This document shows positions 58,685 to 64,000 of a DNA stretch of 64,000 nt, piece by piece (positions within the stretch are counted from its first letter, which is position 1; every line of letters starts with the position of its first letter). The notes below the pieces were generated by a model, which saw only the letters and a program-made list of their open reading frames with translations, had not been told where the DNA came from and did no database searches. This DNA comes from Prunella strophiata (Eukaryota > Chordata > Aves > Passeriformes > Prunellidae). The DNA is taken from NCBI GenBank assembly GCA_036583965.1, contig JAZBQD010000019.1, positions 4,596,530 to 4,660,529 on the forward strand, read 5' to 3'. A program made the position numbers and the translations under genes.

Positions 58685-58865
58685 TGGAGAATCAAAAAAC
58701 ATTTGGATTGGAAGGGACTCTCACAGATGATCTACTTCCAAACCCCCCAGGAGTATCTGCTTGTGCCCCAGCAGTCTGAGTGCTCCAGGGGTGACCCTGC
58801 CCCTTTCCTGGTGCCCCAGGATCCAGGATCCATCCTCCAAGTGCCTTCTGGGGTGACCCAGCCAC
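58685..58865 (-). repeat. Possible diverged CR1 fragment
   Basis: ggattggaagggactctcac followed by gatctacttccaaacccccc resembles an old antisense CR1 3' end; the rest is diverged. It may be another CR1 subfamily. Confidence 0.4.
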
Positions 58866-61619
58866 CCCCCTGTGCCTTTTGGTGCAATATGGCCAGTAAT
58901 AGAAACAACAGTTTAATCTGCACAAACAGTCACTAATATACTTCCCCTGATCTAATTCCAGTTGTTGCTGTAAAACTGTAACAGCTGCATTTTACCTGAC
59001 ATTTATTGTGAAGAACCTGCTGCTCCCTGACACCAGAACACAAAGGAGTGTGAAGTTAAGGTAAAACATAATTTTAAAAACCCTCCAATATGAAGCAGAA
59101 TTATAACTTTCTGAGTTCTTGTAATGCTGTCCTCTGGAAATCCAAGGTGCAGGCATGATGCAGGTTCAGGTGTCAGAGGCTTTAATTGATTTTACAAATT
59201 TTAGAGTTTGGGCCAGACTCATTCAAGGAATTTTGGAGCTGAGCTTAATGGACTTCCTAAGGTTTGAACTGGATTCCTCAAATGCCATGTGCTGACTTCC
59301 CAACTAGCTAAGAGAAGATGCTGCAACAAGAGCTGTTGCTAGGCTCCAGTTCCCAGAGTGGGGAATGTCTGAGCACACAGGATTTGCCTCCTTGCTCTGA
59401 AGCCACAGCCACACTCAGTGTTTCACCCACACTCCCTGACAGCTCTGCAGTCACTCCTTTTCTTGCCTTCCAACAGAGCTCAGCAGTTGAAGCTCTCAGC
59501 AGGGGATTACATAAATTGGGGCTTTGCTTTTATCCTGGAGAGAATTCAAGGAGCCTCTATTATAATCTTCCAGCTGATTGATCTGATGGCTGTGCCAGCA
59601 CTGTGCTGTCCAGGGCACTCTGGAGCAGGGCTCTCCTTTGACCCTTGCTGCTGCAATGGTTCTGGTTCCTGTGGGCTGAGGGGAATTGTGTGTGTTTGCA
59701 GCAGGAAGGATTTGTGTTCCCTCACTGCTGCAGTGAGCATCTCCCCCAAATGAGTGTCTGTTTACCAGCTCCGTTTCCTTGAGCTGCTTTTTGGCAGGCT
59801 GCCCTCCTGCTCCCTCCCCTCCCACCTCCACTTTGGCTCACTTTTTCCACAGCTTTCTCAGTACTCCTTCCTCAGCAGCTTCCCGTTTTTCACCCTTTGC
59901 TCCTTCTTCCCTCAGAGTGGGATCCATTCCTGCACCTACTGTGCCTCAGCAAGGTGATTCACCTCCTCTTGACACCCCTTAGTGGCATTGAAGAAAATGC
60001 TGTTGTCTTTCTGTTAGGATCCAGAGTAAAACCATTTTTATCCTATTTTATATATTTATTTTTATCACCTGGATGCTTTAGTTACATGGATGCATTTGAT
60101 TTCCAAGCTCAAATACATTTGTATTGTCTGTATGCAACCTGTCACCTGGATGTGAAAGACCACAAGATTTTTGTAGAGAAACAGAGCTTTGACAAAAGTG
60201 GTTATCCAAACCTGAAAGTGGGTAATTTATATTCAGTCCTTCTAAAACTTGCTTAACCTTTTTTAAAGGAAATCTGTCCTAATAAATATTTAAATATTTT
60301 CCTAGCTCCAAATACTGAAATGAGAGAAAACTTATTTTTTTTAACCCCCCCTTAGTTCAGCCCCCAGGTGCTTTGTTCAGAAGACATGAAAATCCTCCAC
60401 TTCATCAGTTAAACTGAGCACCTCTTTGCACATGAAGATCCAGTGGAAAATCTCAATCATGGATTACTTTCAAATGTTTAACAATAAGAGAGCTGCTTCA
60501 AGGAAAGCCTTCAGTCTGTACTATGCATGTATTGATTCTAATTTGGCTGCAACATTTGTGGCCTGATTATAGCAAACAATCTGGACAGTTTTAGCCTGAT
60601 ATTCCTTTGGAAAAACAGGACATGGGAGACTTGCTGCCTTATTTGGGCTGGTTTTGAGCCTTCAGTATTTCAGAGGGAGCTCTCATCCATCTCCAGGGTA
60701 ACAAGGCTCAGGCAGAGGAGGAAGGGGCTGTGGTACAGTGAGTACAGACACAGGGATGGCTCCTGCCACTCTGCAAGCACAGGAGCAGGGTTTAGGGAGA
60801 GCTGCAGCACAGAGCAGGGGCTGGTGCAGGTGCCAGGGGCCCTGTGCTGCCCTCAGGGGCCAGGACTCCACAGCCTGCACAGCTGAGTTATTCATTCAAG
60901 CTGCTGCTGGAAATAAAAAGGTAGAGAAGGTAACAACAAAAAAATCCTCCTGCTCTTTCTGTTCCTTGCTGTTGCCTCTATAACTGACAGAACCTGGCAG
61001 CTGACATGAGATAGCTTTGGTTCACTCCTCATCACCTGGGATCTCAAAGTTGGTGCTCCTGATGTTCAGTTCCTGCTGTTCCTGTATTTTATGAGTGAGA
61101 ACTGAAGCACAGGGTGCCTGTTGACTGTCCCTGTGCTGCACTAACACCCTGCCTGCAGGACTGCAGCTGTCAGGATCCTTCCACAGCACTGCTGTGTTTG
61201 CTAACCCAATCCAGCTGCCTTCCAAACCTCTGTCTGGGCTCATCAGCAGCAGGACAGACCCTGTGCTGTGCAGAGCCTGTGTTTCCTGCTGGCATTCACA
61301 GGAGAAAGGAGAAAACTGCAGCAAGCTCAGTGCTTGGAGCGTGTCAGGCCAGGAATCTGGGCTGGGAGGACCCCGTGGGGCTCCCTGAGGGAAACAAAGG
61401 GTGCAGAGGAGCTGCCTTAGGCACAAGTGCTGCTAATGCCTCTCTGTCCCCTGTAAATGACCCAAAGTCAACCTGGGGCACCCCTGCCTGAGCTCCCTCT
61501 GGCATCTGTCAGCTCCTAAAGCAGCAGTGAATGAACAGAGCTCTGGAGCAGCTGAGCAAAGAGCCCCCAGCAATGCTTTTACATGTCCCAAAAATGGCTC
61601 TTTGCAAAGAACACACAGG

Positions 61620-61965
61620 TGTATATGGCTCCCGCTGATTTTATTGGAATTAAATAAAAAAGTGTATTCCCCACATTACATTGATTCATCTCAACCAGTC
61701 TCAGCAAAAGGCAGGTGAGCCCTCCCACCACCCCTGAACTTCAGACACCAGGCTGTGGGCCCTGGGAAAAGCTGTATCTGCATCATTCCCTTGTGGAAAC
61801 AAACTCCACTGCCAGGCCAGCAGGACTGAGCTCCTGTTTAACCCTTCAGCTCCCCCTGCCTGAGCAGCACCCACAGCTCTGCTCTGAGCTCTGGGCACAC
61901 ATCCTGACAGCAGGAATCCCCCAATGTGCTCTGGCACAGCTTAAGTCTGAGCACTGTGCTCTGCT
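61620..61965 (-). other. TIMM9: TIMM9 3' UTR
   Basis: From the TAG stop leftward to a minus-strand AATAAA (plus strand tttatt at 61640-61645), about 345 bp. The left edge is an estimate placed about 20 bp past the hexamer. Confidence 0.7.
61640..61645 (-). terminator. TIMM9: TIMM9 polyadenylation signal
   Basis: Minus-strand AATAAA about 325 bp past the TIMM9 stop. It is the nearest canonical hexamer on that strand, with GT-rich sequence downstream. Confidence 0.65.
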
Positions 61966-62100
61966 CTAACGAGGTTGGCTGAGCAGTCCTGCCTTGGCTG
62001 CCAGAGCCTCGTTCTGCTGGATGTGGTACTCCTGGAATCTCATGGAGATCCTCTGTGTCATCTTTAGATACTTCTGCAGGCAGTTGTCTGAGCAAGTTAT
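61966..62100 (-). CDS. TIMM9: TIMM9 last coding exon
   Basis: TIMM9 is a small TIM chaperone of the mitochondrial intermembrane space. With TIMM10 it forms a hexamer that carries hydrophobic carrier precursors to the TIM22 complex (family knowledge). This minus-strand exon begins after an acceptor (tctcttgctgtag) at 62101-62104 and encodes 44 residues plus TAG (61966-61968). It reads [14 protein letters not shown], then [18 protein letters not shown] and [13 protein letters not shown] is the second CX3C motif of the twin-CX3C signature; both cysteines are present. The upstream exon with the first CX3C and the start codon is not in the window. TIMM9 is converged on by ARID4A, matching mammalian order. 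Confidence 0.95.
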   Translation of the reverse strand: MTCSDNCLQKYLKMTQRISMRFQEYHIQQNEALAAKAGLLSQPR

Positions 62101-63359
62101 CTACAGCAAGAGAGAAACACAGGGCTTCAGACAGTAAGTCACACATGTCCCCAGCCAGGACCCAAAATATCACCACAGACAGGGATAAACAATTAGGTGA
62201 GTACATCTCATACTGTCAAGATGAGGGCAGTAGAAAAGGTAAAGTTGAGTTTTTCTGGTATGCCTGGAACATTTACTAATATTCATTCTCATATTAAAGT
62301 CTTAAAGTCTCCATGGAAAACAGCCTGGACCTAGCAGATACCACCCTTTTGTCCTTGGGCTCCTCTTGTGGAATTGAACTAGATATTTTGAAATTAATAA
62401 TAAATCTATTAAATTAATAAATTTTGTTTTAATTCGGTTTACAAACACATACTGTCTTTGACAGCCAAACAGCTTAACTGCTAACTCAGTTTAACCCTTT
62501 TTTACCCTTGCTCCCATTGGCTCTTTCAGCCTTCTGGTACCTGCCTTGTTACCCTGCAGCAAAGCCACCAGAGTATATCAGTCAGCTGCATTGGGAAATA
62601 AATACCAGAGCCTATTCCATCCACAGTATTTTTCAAATTTAAAGTGTAGAGAAAGAGTTGTGAGATTATATCTGAGCTACAGTTCTCCTAACTGGATATT
62701 CTGTGCCATGGCTCAAAACCTTGCTATCACTGCAAAGGTAAAAGATTAAAAGATTTGGGTAAAAGGAAAGCCACCCCCTTTGGCTGGGGAAGCAGCCATT
62801 GCTTTGGTTCTGCCCAGTACAGAGGGATGTGAAAAGCAGAAGGGATGAAATGAACTGGACAAAACCCCAGCAAGCTGCACACACCCCCCAGCACCTCTGT
62901 CCTCAGCCTGGCACCAGCTACAGCCAAACCTGCTGAGCAGGAGTGGAGTCTCCCTAGGAAACAGCCTTCTGGAACTGCCCCAAGCCTCTGCTGGCAGAGG
63001 GAGCAGTGTGTGACGCTGCTGGGGAGTCCAGACTTGCACTGGGGCTTGGGTGAGGAAAGAGTTCAAGTTGGGTTTTTTCAAATGTAGGATCCCAAAGGGG
63101 ATGTGTGGAGGTATTAATCTCAATTATTTAATGAGGAACTACAACTCTCAAGAGAAACATGGGAGTTTCCATAGCAGTGTCCATCTAGACAAGTGTCCTG
63201 TTTCCAGAGACAAGTGCTCTGCAGGAAATCCCAAAATGGACAACATGGGCAGAATTTCCCATGAGAAAGTTTCTTCCTAGTTCCTCTGTTAACAGATGGC
63301 TTCTGTGCTACCAGACATGAACCTTCTGCAATCCACAGAAGCAAAAAAAGGCAGGTCAC

Positions 63360-63450
63360 ACTCAGAAAATGGTTTGGGTTGGGATGGACCTTAAATATCA
63401 TCTCATTCCAACCCCCTGCCATGGCAGGGACACCTCCCTCTAGTCCAGGT
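63360..63450 (-). repeat. Short CR1 3' tail
   Basis: Antisense: atggtttgggttgggatgg near 63368, then aaccccctgccatggcagg and gacacctccctctagtccag. Confidence 0.88.
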
Positions 63451-63713
63451 TTCTTCAAGAATATTTTTTGGACCTAAGTAATCTTTAATCCAGAATAATT
63501 ATGACCTGTAATAGAACTCCACTAAAGCAGATGCAGAGAAGATTAGGGAAAGAAGAAATCTGTCTTGGGAAGCTAAGAGAGCTCTGTTCAGGGCAGCAGA
63601 ACCAAAGCTGAAAGGAGAGAAAAACTCAAAAATGAGTTTTGCCTGCAGTGAGGAGCTGAACTCCAAGGAGGCAGAAAAGGCTCAAAAACAATGGTTAGTT
63701 TAAAATTTTAGGC

Positions 63714-63735
63714 TTTTTTTTTTTTTTTTTTTTTT
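63714..63735 (+). repeat. Poly-T run, 22 bp
   Basis: T-run in the TIMM9 intron; could be the A-tail of an antisense insertion. Confidence 0.9.
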
Positions 63736-64000
63736 CTGCCAGCAGAGTCAAGCAAAGGTTATTAGATTTTTAACCAACAAAATGATTAGGCTCTAAAACA
63801 GCCTCTCAACAGGTGAGGAGAAGCAAAACCATGCAACTAATGTTATGGAGAGCTTGATCTTTCTGCAGATGATGACGTGAGGGAGCCCCCTGCAGTGCAG
63901 GGAAGTGGATTTAACAGCCAGAGCCGTGTTCCCATGACTCACTCCAAAACAGGAACGTGGGCAGGTAAACAAATATTTCAGCAGGATTCCTCAAAGAATG

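Larger units (their letters stand above)
54691..61619. other. ARID4A-TIMM9 intergenic region
   Basis: About 7 kb between two convergent genes. GC content rises to the right. There is an AATAAATAAA followed by an A-run near 58025-58060 and a possible old CR1 at 58.7 kb. No open frame here matches a family I know; TOMM20L, which lies in this interval in mammals, is not seen. Confidence 0.6.
62101..64000 (-). other. TIMM9: TIMM9 intron (partial), runs off the right edge
   Basis: No further TIMM9 coding exon is seen here; the expected upstream exon with the first CX3C is absent. The stretch holds a short CR1 fragment (63360-63450) and a T-run at 63714-63735, otherwise nothing recognised. Confidence 0.7.

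Noticed and set aside
61022..61491. Overlapping open frames of 125-134 codons on both strands near 61.0-61.5 kb
   Set aside because: GC-richer intergenic DNA just beyond the TIMM9 3' UTR. No family recognised and no splice or start support.

Overview
The window looks like bird DNA. Introns are AT-rich, the dominant interspersed repeats are CR1 LINE 3' ends, the main promoter is a sharp CpG island, and the genes are vertebrate orthologues on compact introns. I infer a bird, possibly a passerine, from the repeats and from protein similarity recalled from memory. No database search was possible.

Layout. Positions 1-6349 hold no protein gene I recognise, only a CR1 fragment and weak hints of a minus-strand spliced transcript. 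Positions 6200-7800 are a CpG-island promoter. It drives ARID4A rightward and perhaps a divergent transcript leftward. ARID4A fills about 7.03-54.7 kb on the plus strand. I placed 25 exons: one non-coding, 24 coding, plus a second copy of exon 12. All have GT donors, AG acceptors and matching phases. The predicted protein is about 1277 aa, with tandem Tudor, RBB1NT, ARID and chromo-barrel domains, an LxCxE pocket-protein motif and a C-terminal coiled coil. About 7 kb of mostly empty intergenic DNA follows. The last coding exon and 3' UTR of TIMM9 then lie on the minus strand (about 61.62-62.10 kb), tail to tail with ARID4A. The rest of TIMM9 lies beyond the right edge.

Notable points. (1) ARID4A exon 10 is one base short for its frame and, as written, runs into a TAG stop. 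(2) Exon 12, which opens the ARID domain, sits in a nearly identical direct duplication of about 1.15 kb, so there are two intact 73-bp copies. Using both would shift the frame. (3) A second CpG island lies in intron 11, with a strong splice donor just downstream. It could be an internal promoter for a form lacking the Tudor region. Points 1 and 2 may be assembly errors and need read-level checking. If both are real, the locus is unusual.

The two genes are not functionally linked. ARID4A is a nuclear corepressor that binds RB and joins the SIN3-HDAC complex. TIMM9 is a mitochondrial intermembrane-space chaperone. I saw no CRISPR arrays, tRNA or rRNA genes, or recognisable retroviral copies.
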